From: CAZQYC01 sp043746555
GTDB lineage: Bacteria; Pseudomonadota; Gammaproteobacteria; Steroidobacterales; Steroidobacteraceae
Length of the DNA stretch: 16,872 nt
Direction of reading: 5' to 3'
Assembly: GCA_043746555.1 (NCBI GenBank)
Contig: JAYTQU010000193.1
Coordinates: 1 to 16,872, forward strand
The notes beneath the pieces were generated by a model that saw only the letters and a program-made list of their open reading frames with translations, did no database searches and was not told the DNA's origin. The position numbers and the translations under genes are program-made. Below are positions 7,583-14,924 of the stretch, one piece after another; position 1 is the stretch's first letter, and every line of letters starts with the position of its first letter.

Positions 7583-9274
7583 ATGTCCAAGCCAAAATCA
7601 GTTATTAATTTCCGAAAGTATTCCAGTCAAATCGTCGATGGTGTTGCGCAAGCGCCTAGCCGTGCGATGCTGCGCGCGGTGGGCTACAAGGATGCCGACT
7701 TCAAGAAGCCAGCGATCGGCGTCGCATCTACCTGGAGCACTATAGCGCCGTGCAATATGCACATCGACAAATTGGCGAAGGCGGCGGCCGCTAGCATCGA
7801 TAAATCGGGCGGCAAAAGCGCGACGTTCGGAACTATCACTGTGAATGACGGCATTTCCAACGGCACGCCAGGAATGCGCTATTCGTTGGTATCGCGCGAG
7901 GTGATCGCCGATTCCATCGAAGCAGTGAGCGGCGCGCAGGGATTCGATGGCGTCGTTGCCATCGGCGGCTGCGATAAAAATATGCCGGGCTGCATGATCG
8001 CGTTGGCGCGGCTCAATCGCCCCGCAGTATTTGTGTACGGCGGTACGATCAAACCCGGAAAGAATCGCACCGACATTATCTCGGTGTTCGAGTCGGTCGG
8101 CGAATTTTCCAGCGGCAAAATTTCGGAAAAGAAATTCCGGGAGATCGAGCGCACTGCTATTCCGGGTCCGGGAAGCTGCGCCGGCATGTACACGGCGAAC
8201 ACCATGGCGTCGGCGATCGAAGCGTTGGGCATGAGCTTGCCGAATAGTTCGGCGCAAGAAGCGGTGTCGAAGCAAAAACTCGACGACTGCAAACGCGCCG
8301 GTAAAGCGGTGGTGCACCTTGTGAAGGCCGACATCAAGCCGTCCGACATTCTGACTCGCGAAGCATTCGAAAACGCAATCACCGTGGTCATTGCACTTGG
8401 CGGTTCAACGAATGCGACGCTGCATCTGCTCGCCATCGCTCATGCCGCGAATGTGCCGCTGGAACTCGACGATTTCACCCGCATCGGCAAGCGCGTCCCG
8501 GTACTCGCCGATTTGCGGCCGAGCGGAAAATACATGATGTCGGAGCTCATCAAGATCGGCGGGATTCAGCCGCTGATGAAGATGTTGCTCAACGAAGGTT
8601 TATTGCATGGCGACTGCTTAACGGTCACCGGTAAGACGCTTGCGCAAAATTTGAAGAGCGTGAAAGCGTATCCAAAAAAGCAAGATATCGTGCGCGCGTT
8701 CAAAGATCCGATCAAACCCGAGAGCCACTTGGTCGTGTTGTACGGAAATCTTGCACCCGAAGGCGCGGTGGCAAAAATCACCGGCAAAGAAGGATTGCGA
8801 TTCAAAGGCAAGGCGCGCGTGTTCGATGGCGAAGAAAAAACCTTGCAGGCGATTCTCGATGGACAAGTTGTCGAAGGCGATGTGGTCGTGATTCGTAACG
8901 AAGGCCCAAAAGGCGGACCCGGCATGCGCGAAATGTTGAGTCCAACAAGTGCGATCAATGGTCGCGGTCTCGCAGGCAAGGTGGCCTTGATTACCGATGG
9001 ACGGTTCTCCGGCGGCAGTCATGGTTTTGTGGTCGGTCACATTTCGCCCGAGTCGGCCGTCGGTGGACCTATTGGTTTACTTAAAGAGGGCGATGAGATT
9101 TCTATCGATGCTGTCGGTCGCACCATCATGGTCAATGCATCCGATGCCGAATTAGCATCGCGGCGTTCGGCGTGGGTTGCTCCCGAGCCGTATGCGAAAC
9201 GTGGTGTGCTGGCGAAGTATGCCAAGTGCGTCACCAGTGCATCGCGCGGTGCGGTGACGGATGCCGAAGCGTAA
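7583..9274 (+). CDS. ilvD: Dihydroxy-acid dehydratase, [2Fe-2S] type
   Basis: This 563-residue IlvD/Edd-family enzyme dehydrates 2,3-dihydroxy-isovalerate and 2,3-dihydroxy-3-methylvalerate to the 2-oxoacids that IlvE aminates. Cluster cysteines are Cys57 (APCNMH), Cys130 (IGGCDKNMPGC) and Cys199 (GPGSCAGMYTANTMA). Lys132 in the same motif is the residue that is carbamylated and binds Mg in known structures, and Asp89 (TVNDGIS) is the other metal ligand. ALGGSTNATLHL (271-282) and TDGRFSGGSHGF (471-482) are typical of the family. The length fits the oxygen-tolerant 2Fe-2S type (roughly 555-575 residues) rather than the 616-residue 4Fe-4S E. coli enzyme. It lies 90 bases after the transporter, with no strong ribosome site; ATG 7583 is supported by the conserved N-terminus. 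Confidence 0.96.
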   Translation: MSKPKSVINFRKYSSQIVDGVAQAPSRAMLRAVGYKDADFKKPAIGVASTWSTIAPCNMHIDKLAKAAAASIDKSGGKSATFGTITVNDGISNGTPGMRYSLVSREVIADSIEAVSGAQGFDGVVAIGGCDKNMPGCMIALARLNRPAVFVYGGTIKPGKNRTDIISVFESVGEFSSGKISEKKFREIERTAIPGPGSCAGMYTANTMASAIEALGMSLPNSSAQEAVSKQKLDDCKRAGKAVVHLVKADIKPSDILTREAFENAITVVIALGGSTNATLHLLAIAHAANVPLELDDFTRIGKRVPVLADLRPSGKYMMSELIKIGGIQPLMKMLLNEGLLHGDCLTVTGKTLAQNLKSVKAYPKKQDIVRAFKDPIKPESHLVVLYGNLAPEGAVAKITGKEGLRFKGKARVFDGEEKTLQAILDGQVVEGDVVVIRNEGPKGGPGMREMLSPTSAINGRGLAGKVALITDGRFSGGSHGFVVGHISPESAVGGPIGLLKEGDEISIDAVGRTIMVNASDAELASRRSAWVAPEPYAKRGVLAKYAKCVTSASRGAVTDAEA

Positions 9275-9736
9275 TAGAAACGAATTCGTACTTCGCACAT
9301 ATCAAGAATCGAGCCAGATCGCGTCGGATTGCAATGAAGCGGTGGTCGTGAGATTCCATGACACCGCTTGCACAAACAGTCATGCACGATGGTGTTGCGC
9401 TCTGCTAGCGACTATGGCTAACATCCGCCCCATGTCGTCGGGCCACGATAGCTGGCGACGTAAAGATCTGGATTCATACAGATGAAAGGGTCACCGAATG
9501 AGGGCGTGGAGTTGGAGGGGGATTCGAGATAACAGCTCCAAGAAGAATAAAACGACAAGAATAAGAAGAATCGACCGTCGAGCAATCGTAACAGCGCGCG
9601 CACGCGAGACGGGTTGGTCGAATACTTCAGTGCTTCGCGCCCTCTTTCGGTGATCTTGCAAACGAGTAGTGAGTTGTTGGTCGCTAGCCCGCATTAGCCA
9701 GAGAGGAAGGGATGCCGCAGCTTTCTGGCTAACGCC
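9275..9736. other. 462 bp without a convincing gene
   Basis: This holds the weak hairpin after ilvD and a 67-codon minus-strand frame (9491-9694) with one strongly hydrophobic stretch (SILLILVVLFFLELL). That frame has no recognisable family, no ribosome site I trust, and a stop inside the region, so I do not call it a gene. The region ends at the left end of the first MITE. Confidence 0.5.
9337..9369 (+). terminator. Weak hairpin 60 bases after ilvD
   Basis: AAGCGGT and ACCGCTT arms are joined by three further pairs (GTC/GAC) with a one-base bulge. No T-tract follows, so it could be a Rho-assisted 3' end of the ilvD transcript or chance. Confidence 0.25.
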
Positions 9737-9886
9737 TAATTCTACTTTGTCAGGTTGGGATCAAGCGATGCGGGGCAAGGCGCAACGGCCTGAAAAAGCG
9801 CTGCGTACACGGCAGTACGTGAGTATTTTTCAGGCCGGTGCAACGCCGCACCGCGCGCTTCAGCGCAACCTGACAAAGTAGAATTA
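9737..9886. mobile_element. MITE copy 1: 150-bp TA-flanked foldback element
   Basis: The ends are perfect 21-bp inverted repeats (9737-9757 and 9866-9886), beginning TAATTCTACTTTG and flanked by or including a TA dinucleotide at each end. The arms keep pairing inward: GGCCTGAAAAA recurs in inverted form at the same distance from each end, making almost the whole element one imperfect hairpin with its tip near CGTACACGGCAGTACG. It has no coding capacity. A second copy with four mismatches in the 144-bp core lies at 13702-13851, in the same orientation. TA boundaries are the hallmark of IS630/Tc1-type transposition. The ends do not match those of the IS630 element in this window, so its driver is elsewhere. 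Confidence 0.8.
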
Positions 9887-10253
9887 GACGGCCGACCACT
9901 TGCCCGGCATACTCAAGTACTGATGACACGGTAATTCTGGCGCGGCCTCTTCGCGTAAGCATACGATTGAATCGCTCCCACTCATCAGGCACAGATAAGG
10001 AAGCGCGCGCGGTGAATGAATCGGCGATTGGCAACTCGTAGTTCATAGTGTTGCGCTGGATGACGATACGACTGGAGATGCCTGCGGCAAGTAGCCGCGT
10101 ATAAACGATTCGCAAGACGGTCGATGGGGATATCCTCTCATGGTGATTCACGATCTCGACGGCAATGAGTTGTATTTCAATTATCCAAACGAAAGCGACA
10201 CGCAGGCCACCAATCAAACATGATGTAAACGTCCAGCAATGCGTATCGGCCAC
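9750..10253 (-). pseudogene. Remnant of a FabY/YiiD C-terminal-like thioesterase (hotdog) gene, 3' end replaced by MITE
   Basis: Residues about 47-122 of this frame resemble the C-terminal thioesterase domain of YiiD/FabY proteins: a helix like RIVYTRLLAAGI, a strand pattern RIVIQRNTMNYELPI, then TARASLSVPDEWERF and the basic RRGRARITV followed by a beta strand ending GQVVGR. The expected start of the hotdog fold (an NxKGTxFGGS-like segment) is missing, and residues 1-46 do not match. At residue 123 the frame runs into the MITE, which supplies the last 45 codons and the stop. In the family the next part would be a short FxGRYVA-like strand, so the MITE has removed or displaced the 3' end. I infer a 5'-degenerate and 3'-truncated relic. 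The family call is by eye and moderate. Confidence 0.45.
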
Positions 10254-10433
10254 CGAGAGGTCTCTGGTCTTCGGCTACATAGATGGCTTACGGCTATCCA
10301 CGCGCAGCTCGCTCGATCAATCGCTTCCGAGTCGCAAAAAAGTCAGCGCGCTCTCGATACCGAGCCAATCGCGGCGCGCGTGTCGTGGGGAAACCGCAGG
10401 ATGTGTTACCGCTTCCGCCGACGGATCTTCACT
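10254..10433. other. Short region without recognisable gene
   Basis: This lies between the thioesterase-like relic and the 3' end of the Cys-rich protein gene. Frames here overlap in all registers and none shows a family or ribosome site. It may hold the decayed 5' part of the thioesterase-like gene. Confidence 0.4.
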
Positions 10434-11525
10434 CTACTTCCCCTCAGTCATGAAGAGATTCATGCGCCGTGACAGCGGTGCGCAGTTCTCCCATCGCTCG
10501 TCTTGTTGTGCAAACAGTTCCTTTTCGTACTCGCTTTTCGGTTCGCGTGGCGCAGAAAACGATCGGTCGAGTACATCGGCGATTGTTTCAGGTCCGTGGT
10601 CGCCCTCACGTCGAAAATAATTCCTCAAGGGCGGACCGAGATATTTGATCAACACGTCGACGACTTGAATTGCAAATTGCGATTTATCGCGCCCACAAAT
10701 TTGTGGCAGCTCCGCAAACAGATGTTCTCCAATATCGTCGTTGGGAACTAGTCCGGCCTGAAGGCCCATCTCCAGAGCAAGTAGACGAGACGCACGATCC
10801 TTCGCGCCTTCCATTGTTTGAAAGTTCGGCCCCCACGCGGTTCTCGTTCCAATTGTCGCTTTGACGTCCATACCGAGCTCCATGAAGAGCGCAAGAACGC
10901 GATCCAATCCGGAACCTTTACGATGCGACGTGTTGGTGTCGTTGAAAATATCATTGATCCACAGCCCAGACACTTTCGCCTGGTATAAGCCGCTTTTGTT
11001 CGGAATGCGTTCGTAGCTATCGATGTACGTCGGACTCAAGCCTACAACTTCGATCATTCTCCGAATTGTTTGGAGATCGCCGGCACGTATTGCATACCAC
11101 ATCCTCTCATTCTTACCGCGTTCGCGTATATAACCGGTTTCGTTTAGCGGCACGTTGACTCTTGGTTGCGGTACTTCTTTTGTCTTGTCCTCAAATTTCG
11201 GACTAGGCGCAGTCGTTGGCACTGGCGGCGACGCCTGCGGCGCTACATTGGATGACGGTGAGTTAGCGCTTTGCTCCTCACACGATTTTTTGCAACTCGA
11301 TGTTGTGGAAATGCCGCAGTGCTTCGTTTCACTCTGGCAGTAATTCTTGCAGTTGGAAAACTTTTCGTCGTCGGTTTCGAATTGCTTGCAAGGCTCTATG
11401 CACGCTTCCTGGTCCGAGCCACATAAAGTTGGATTTGGCGGATCTGCTAGATCTGCTGCATTCGTTGCCTCATCTGAAGCCATGACTATCCCAAGCGCGA
11501 GCAACGCGGCAAACACAAACTGCAT
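10434..11525 (-). CDS. Exported Cys-rich protein with CX3C motifs and an ankyrin-like segment; function unknown
   Basis: The product is 363 residues from ATG 11525. A GTG seven codons upstream gives a longer frame, but the ATG start puts the hydrophobic stretch of a signal peptide (FVFAALLALGIVMA) right at the N-terminus. After the signal comes a segment with eight cysteines within 48 residues, including three CX3C pairs (CIEPC, CKNYC, CKKSC), suggesting disulfide-linked helical hairpins in the periplasm. A Pro/Ser/Thr-rich linker of about 40 residues follows. Next is NERMWYAIRAGDLQTIRRMIE, which reads like the first helix pair of an ankyrin repeat, and a mainly helical C-terminal part with two further cysteines. 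I do not recognise the family. It stands alone between the MITE-capped relic and a gene-poor region; no operon partner is visible. Confidence 0.75.
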   Translation of the reverse strand: MQFVFAALLALGIVMASDEATNAADLADPPNPTLCGSDQEACIEPCKQFETDDEKFSNCKNYCQSETKHCGISTTSSCKKSCEEQSANSPSSNVAPQASPPVPTTAPSPKFEDKTKEVPQPRVNVPLNETGYIRERGKNERMWYAIRAGDLQTIRRMIEVVGLSPTYIDSYERIPNKSGLYQAKVSGLWINDIFNDTNTSHRKGSGLDRVLALFMELGMDVKATIGTRTAWGPNFQTMEGAKDRASRLLALEMGLQAGLVPNDDIGEHLFAELPQICGRDKSQFAIQVVDVLIKYLGPPLRNYFRREGDHGPETIADVLDRSFSAPREPKSEYEKELFAQQDERWENCAPLSRRMNLFMTEGK

Positions 11526-12254
11526 TTTCAAATGACTGACAACCACAATGCGCTCCGATCCGTGCGCGCATTCTCACCTTCCGACCGCTTCTAAAATGCC
11601 TACATCTTCACAATCTGGCCCTTTGCCGAGCGATCAGCTAGCAGACGGGGGATCGCAGTCAATTGTTTGGGATCGCGAAGCATTCGCGCACCGTGGATTC
11701 ATTGCAGTTGAATAGCAGTGCTCTTCGGCTCGCGATTGAGCCAACGAAACTCCCGACCCCGCACCGCGCCGTTGATATCTCCGCTCTCGTCAATCGATCT
11801 GGCTCGCGAAATGTATGGTAATCGTCGCAAGCCCTTGGGTCCGTTAATCGTCCTAACAGATCACCCAAAATGCTTTGTGATGGTGCGATTGACGAGCGTT
11901 CGGCGCAATGACGCACATCCATTGTGCGCCATTCGTTAAGGCGAATTTTCGTCCGACTATGCCAAGAGAAATTTTTCTAGTCTACATATGTACAAGAACA
12001 AAGTAATTTCGTTGCAATCGATAGAGCGTTGCCGAGTGGCGGGACGAGCAATCTTTCTAATTACGGTTGGACTACTTGCATTGGTGACGGCGCACGCCGC
12101 ACATGCAGCGGACAGAAATGTGAAAATGTTGACACCGGTACCGGAGTGCTCAATGCAGTCGTCAACACGGCAAAGATCTGCCGGAGATTCGCAATTGGCA
12201 GCGGGGTAACAATGCAATGCGCCAACATCGATCAACGACTGACTGATACGTTAC
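11526..12254. other. Gene-poor 729 bp with one possible small exported ORF
   Basis: The 5' flank of the Cys-rich gene fills the left part. The minus-strand frame 11659-11922 (87 codons) shows no family, no signal peptide and no ribosome site, and I leave it out. The right part holds the possible signal-peptide ORF described at 11988-12209. Confidence 0.45.
11988..12209 (+). CDS. Possible small exported protein, perhaps frameshifted
   Basis: The 73-codon frame starts with a basic N-terminus and a typical signal peptide (FLITVGLLALVTAHAAHA followed by AD). After the cleavage site the sequence is short and hydrophilic. The frame two bases on (from about 12108 to 12290) also reads protein-like, with spaced cysteines and an unbroken run to past 12300. 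This suggests the original gene shifted frame just after the signal peptide. There is no clear ribosome site. No family is recognised. The 3' end converges on the PEP-CTERM gene. Confidence 0.3.
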   Translation: MYKNKVISLQSIERCRVAGRAIFLITVGLLALVTAHAAHAADRNVKMLTPVPECSMQSSTRQRSAGDSQLAAG

Positions 12255-13166
12255 TTATCTGCGACGGCGCAAACGCGGTACCAAGCCCAGCAGTCCGATT
12301 CCTAGCAGCGCCAACGTCGCCGGCTCGGGGATGGACGTGACTGGAGCGCGCGGAAGAAAGGTGGGAGTCTCACCACTTGCGCCGGTTACAACTGTAAGAC
12401 CGCCACTGAAACCGTTGCTGCCTGTTCCTCCCGTACTCGCGGCGCAGCCGATACCGATGGTGTTCGTATCCATGGTCACAGCCCCCGTATCCGCCAACGC
12501 TCGACCGCATCCGATGGTTGCGCCGGTGTTCAACGTGATGCTGGTGAGTGCGAGAATATTTCCTTGAAACGACGTCGACGTATCGAGTGTCGCAGAGCTG
12601 CCGACATTCCAAAAGATTCCGGCGCCCGCGCCCGTATTGATTACGTTCACGACCGAGCCAGGCGAAGTAATCAGTGTGCTTGTCATCTGGAAAACCCAGG
12701 CCGCATTGGCATTGCCCAGACCATCGAGCGTGAGTGCGCCGAGTAATGTCGTTAAATTACTAACGCCTGCGGGAACTGTGTAGACACCCGGGAAAAGCGT
12801 GAGTCCCGACAAGTCCACACCCAATAGACTACCGGCTCCTAAGAGTCCCAGATTAGTCCGCGCATCGGTGAGTTCACCTTGAGCCAATCCTGCGATCGCA
12901 TCGCCTGCATGAACAAACGCCGCTCCCGTCGTCAACGCAGGTTGTCCATTGATGGTGATGGTTGACTGGCCGGTAATGGCAAGACCGGGATCGACGCCGA
13001 GCTGTCCGGTGAGCGTCGTCGCGCCGGTATTGGTCACGGTCGATGCGCCCAGTACCGCGAAGCTTGACAGGTCTGTTCCCAGTATTGGCACAGCCAACGC
13101 GGGTGCAGCGCCGAATGCAAGCGCGACGCACAATGGCAGTGCTAATTTCGATTTCAAAATGTTCAT
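12255..13166 (-). CDS. DUF3494 ice-binding-like protein with PEP-CTERM sorting signal
   Basis: The product is 303 residues from ATG 13166; an upstream start would add 17 residues before the signal peptide and was rejected. Residues 1-25 form a signal peptide ending APALA. The body matches the DUF3494 (Ice_binding) beta-solenoid family: LSSFAVLGASTVTNTG, GELTDARTNLG, LFPGVYTVPAGV, WVFQMTSTLIT, IFWNVGSSATLDTSTSFQGNILALTSITLNTGATI and GRALADTGAVTMDTN. The last 26 residues are a PEP-CTERM signal: PEPAT, a hydrophobic helix and an RRRR tail, which an exosortase would process. Family members bind ice or act as surface adhesins in cold-adapted microbes; many have no proven ice activity. It is a lone gene. 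No exosortase is in the window. Confidence 0.9.
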   Translation of the reverse strand: MNILKSKLALPLCVALAFGAAPALAVPILGTDLSSFAVLGASTVTNTGATTLTGQLGVDPGLAITGQSTITINGQPALTTGAAFVHAGDAIAGLAQGELTDARTNLGLLGAGSLLGVDLSGLTLFPGVYTVPAGVSNLTTLLGALTLDGLGNANAAWVFQMTSTLITSPGSVVNVINTGAGAGIFWNVGSSATLDTSTSFQGNILALTSITLNTGATIGCGRALADTGAVTMDTNTIGIGCAASTGGTGSNGFSGGLTVVTGASGETPTFLPRAPVTSIPEPATLALLGIGLLGLVPRLRRRR

Positions 13167-13379
13167 TTGTTTCTCACTACATGTCTGGGAACAGTTTGTT
13201 ACCCAATCTGATTGCAAGTCTCTGTGCGGTGTCGCACATAGCCAGACACGGATTTTTTCGTCGCCGGCACGTTAAGTAAGGGTGCATAAACGATGCCGGG
13301 ACTCGCCGCGCGTTGCAATTCATATGCTTAAAAAAATGATCGTGCGCTATCACGTGCTATCGCAACACAGCATGTAAAG

Positions 13380-13395
13380 TATTCCGGCCGGAATA
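13380..13395. repeat. 16-bp perfect palindrome
   Basis: TATTCCGGCCGGAATA is self-complementary over its full length. It lies about 215 bp upstream of the PEP-CTERM gene start. It could be an operator for a dimeric regulator or part of the nearby repeat cluster. Confidence 0.4.
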
Positions 13396-13470
13396 GGCTC
13401 AACGACCTCGCCCAGTGATTTGCGCGCGCCAAAATAAAGAACCCAAGCTGGGACTTTTTTATAATCTAGT

Positions 13471-13647
13471 GTCGGTACCCAATGGCACTCGGATAAGAGC
13501 GTCATACAGCAAATCCATCTCCTTCCGTCATTCCCGAGCAGGCGGGAATCCATCCGTAATCTCGGACTTCAAGGCAGGATCAGGCCTACGCGGGGGTGAC
13601 GAACCTCAACCGAGTGCCATTGCCCACAGACACTATTTTGTACCGAC
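13471..13647. repeat. Nested foldback repeat with a dRS3-like core
   Basis: The outer arms are GTCGGTAC (13471-13478) with GTACCGAC (13640-13647), and AATGGCACTCGG (13481-13492) with CCGAGTGCCATT (13610-13621). Inside lies ATTCCC-N8-GGGAAT (13530-13549), which is exactly the consensus known as dRS3 in Neisseria, and a wider imperfect pairing of GTCATTCCCG (from 13527) with the CGGGGGTGAC end (13591-13600). Related GTCATTCCCG repeats are dispersed through many proteobacterial genomes. It is non-coding. Confidence 0.6.
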
Positions 13648-13701
13648 TTATGACCATAAAATCCCGCCCAACCTTTCGATCGACCGGGTCCGATACGCAA
13701 T

Positions 13702-13851
13702 TAGTTCTACTTTGTCAGGTTGGGATCAAGCGATGCGGCGCAAGGCGCAACGGCCTGAAAAAGCGCAGCGTACACGGCAGTACGTGAGTATTTTTCAGGC
13801 CGCTGCAACACCGCACCGCGCGCTTCAGCGCAACCTGACAAAGTAGAATTA
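13702..13851. mobile_element. MITE copy 2: 150-bp TA-flanked foldback element
   Basis: The terminal repeats TTCTACTTTGTCAGGTTG (13705-13722) and its complement (13831-13848) are perfect. The 144-bp core differs from copy 1 (9740-9883) at four positions. Here the flank is TTAG on both sides (13701-13704 and 13849-13852), so either a 4-bp duplication or, in line with copy 1, a TA duplication within a symmetric target. The internal long hairpin is preserved. Same orientation as copy 1. Confidence 0.8.
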
Positions 13852-14124
13852 GCGCTATCCAAAAAAGCACGCATGCTTATCCTCCGCAACAATCTCCAAG
13901 AATTTTTCGATTGAGCCCACTTGTGGCGCGGGTTCGTAGCTGTGCCACTTCAAATCCGCTCGCTGCCAGACTCCCGATGCCCAATACTTAAATATGCCCG
14001 GATGCCCGGCACCGTTCGCCGAACGGTTAACAAACCACGTGTCTGAGAAATCGGCGGTGGCTTACCCCGTGCCAACCGACTTCCTCTACTATCGGAGAAC
14101 TGAATCCTAAAGGCCTCCGTATCC
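13852..14124. other. Short intergenic region between MITE copy 2 and the small exported protein gene
   Basis: No convincing gene. It should hold the promoter of the gene at 14125, but no clear -35/-10 pair stands out. Confidence 0.4.
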
Positions 14125-14667
14125 ATGACATCTTTTTGCACTTGTTCATTTGCCATCGCAACACTTGCGACCATCGTTTCAACGACAGCCGCGGCGGCGA
14201 ACTTCCGTGTGCTCGACTTCGACGCATCCTGTGACAACGTCGCAGCGCTCGAAACTGCACGGGGTGCAATGCCATTCGAAGGCAGGCTGCCATCGGGTTA
14301 TCAATTCGCCTTTCGCGTGCGGGAAATGAATCGCGATGCCGTCGTCGGTTATTCCTGCAAGGACGGAAAATTTTTTCGCGGTGCCTATATTTTCGATGTA
14401 AAAGACGGCGATGAGGCGACGCATCTCTACACTGCGATCAAGCGACGCGTCACGAAGGAACTCGGTGCGCCGTATTATGACTTTGCGTCCTCCGAACATC
14501 GCCGCAAGATGCAGAAAGTGGGGGCGCAATTATCACGCGCGGACACGCAAGTCGCATTCTGGAATGCAAAGAACTCCGAAGCTCATGCATCTGTCGCTGA
14601 GCCTTCTCAGAGTCGCGGCTGGCGCGTGAACTTGAGTTATACCGTGATCAGTGCCGTGAACAGGTAA
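14125..14667 (+). CDS. Small exported protein of unknown function
   Basis: The product is 180 residues. Residues 1-25 are a signal peptide (hydrophobic FAIATLATIVSTTAAAA, cleavage near Ala25-Asn26). The mature part has just two cysteines (Cys36 and Cys78), which could form one disulfide. Its first half (FRVLDFDASCDNVAALE, then GYQFAFRVREM and AVVGYSCKDGKFFRGAYIF) reads as alternating beta strands; it is followed by a helix (ATHLYTAIKRRVTKELG) and a terminal strand region (WRVNLSYTVIS). This suggests a compact periplasmic alpha/beta domain. I do not recognise the family. The start is supported by signal-peptide position; AAAGG lies about 11 bases upstream. It stands alone between MITE copy 2 and the IS630 element. 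Confidence 0.75.
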   Translation: MTSFCTCSFAIATLATIVSTTAAAANFRVLDFDASCDNVAALETARGAMPFEGRLPSGYQFAFRVREMNRDAVVGYSCKDGKFFRGAYIFDVKDGDEATHLYTAIKRRVTKELGAPYYDFASSEHRRKMQKVGAQLSRADTQVAFWNAKNSEAHASVAEPSQSRGWRVNLSYTVISAVNR

Positions 14668-14922
14668 GACGATTCACTCGTTACATTTCACCCCTATTGA
14701 TGTGGTGCCCGGCACCGTCACGCAAGTTTCTGCATTCGACGTTTGTACGAACTGCGTGCGCATGCGGAACTGCTCGATCACCTCATCGGATGTGGTGATG
14801 TAACCGCCGGCACCGACGGTTTGTTGGTGCCGACGCGCGAGCTGGGAATGTACAAATGTATTCACCGGCAACGAAGATCCCTCGGAATGAGCCCCGACGA
14901 CCGCCTACTTTCCGTAGTAATG
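14668..14922. other. Unresolved 255 bp before the IS630 element
   Basis: Both strands have short open frames: plus 14743-14931, which runs into the insertion-sequence end, and minus 14674-14871, which starts only at TTG. The minus frame, ending AETCVTVPGTTSIGVKCNE, reads a little more like protein and might be the 3' remnant of an older gene. Neither is supported enough to call. Confidence 0.35.
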
Positions 14923-14924
14923 AG

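Larger units (their letters stand above)
13167..13701. other. Intergenic region: 5' flank of the PEP-CTERM gene, then repeat modules
   Basis: No gene is convincing here. It holds the upstream flank of the PEP-CTERM gene, a 16-bp perfect palindrome (13380-13395), and the foldback repeat 13471-13647. Frames overlapping the repeats are by-products of their symmetry. Confidence 0.55.

Noticed and set aside
9491..9694. Small minus-strand ORF with a hydrophobic helix
   Set aside because: No ribosome site, no family, and no neighbours that support it. Mentioned in the region description only.
11659..11922. 87-codon minus-strand ORF
   Set aside because: No recognisable domain, signal peptide or ribosome site, and base composition gives no reason to prefer it.
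13415..13892. Open frames on both strands across MITE copy 2 and the foldback repeat
   Set aside because: They follow from the symmetry of the repeats. The same peptide reappears at MITE copy 1.
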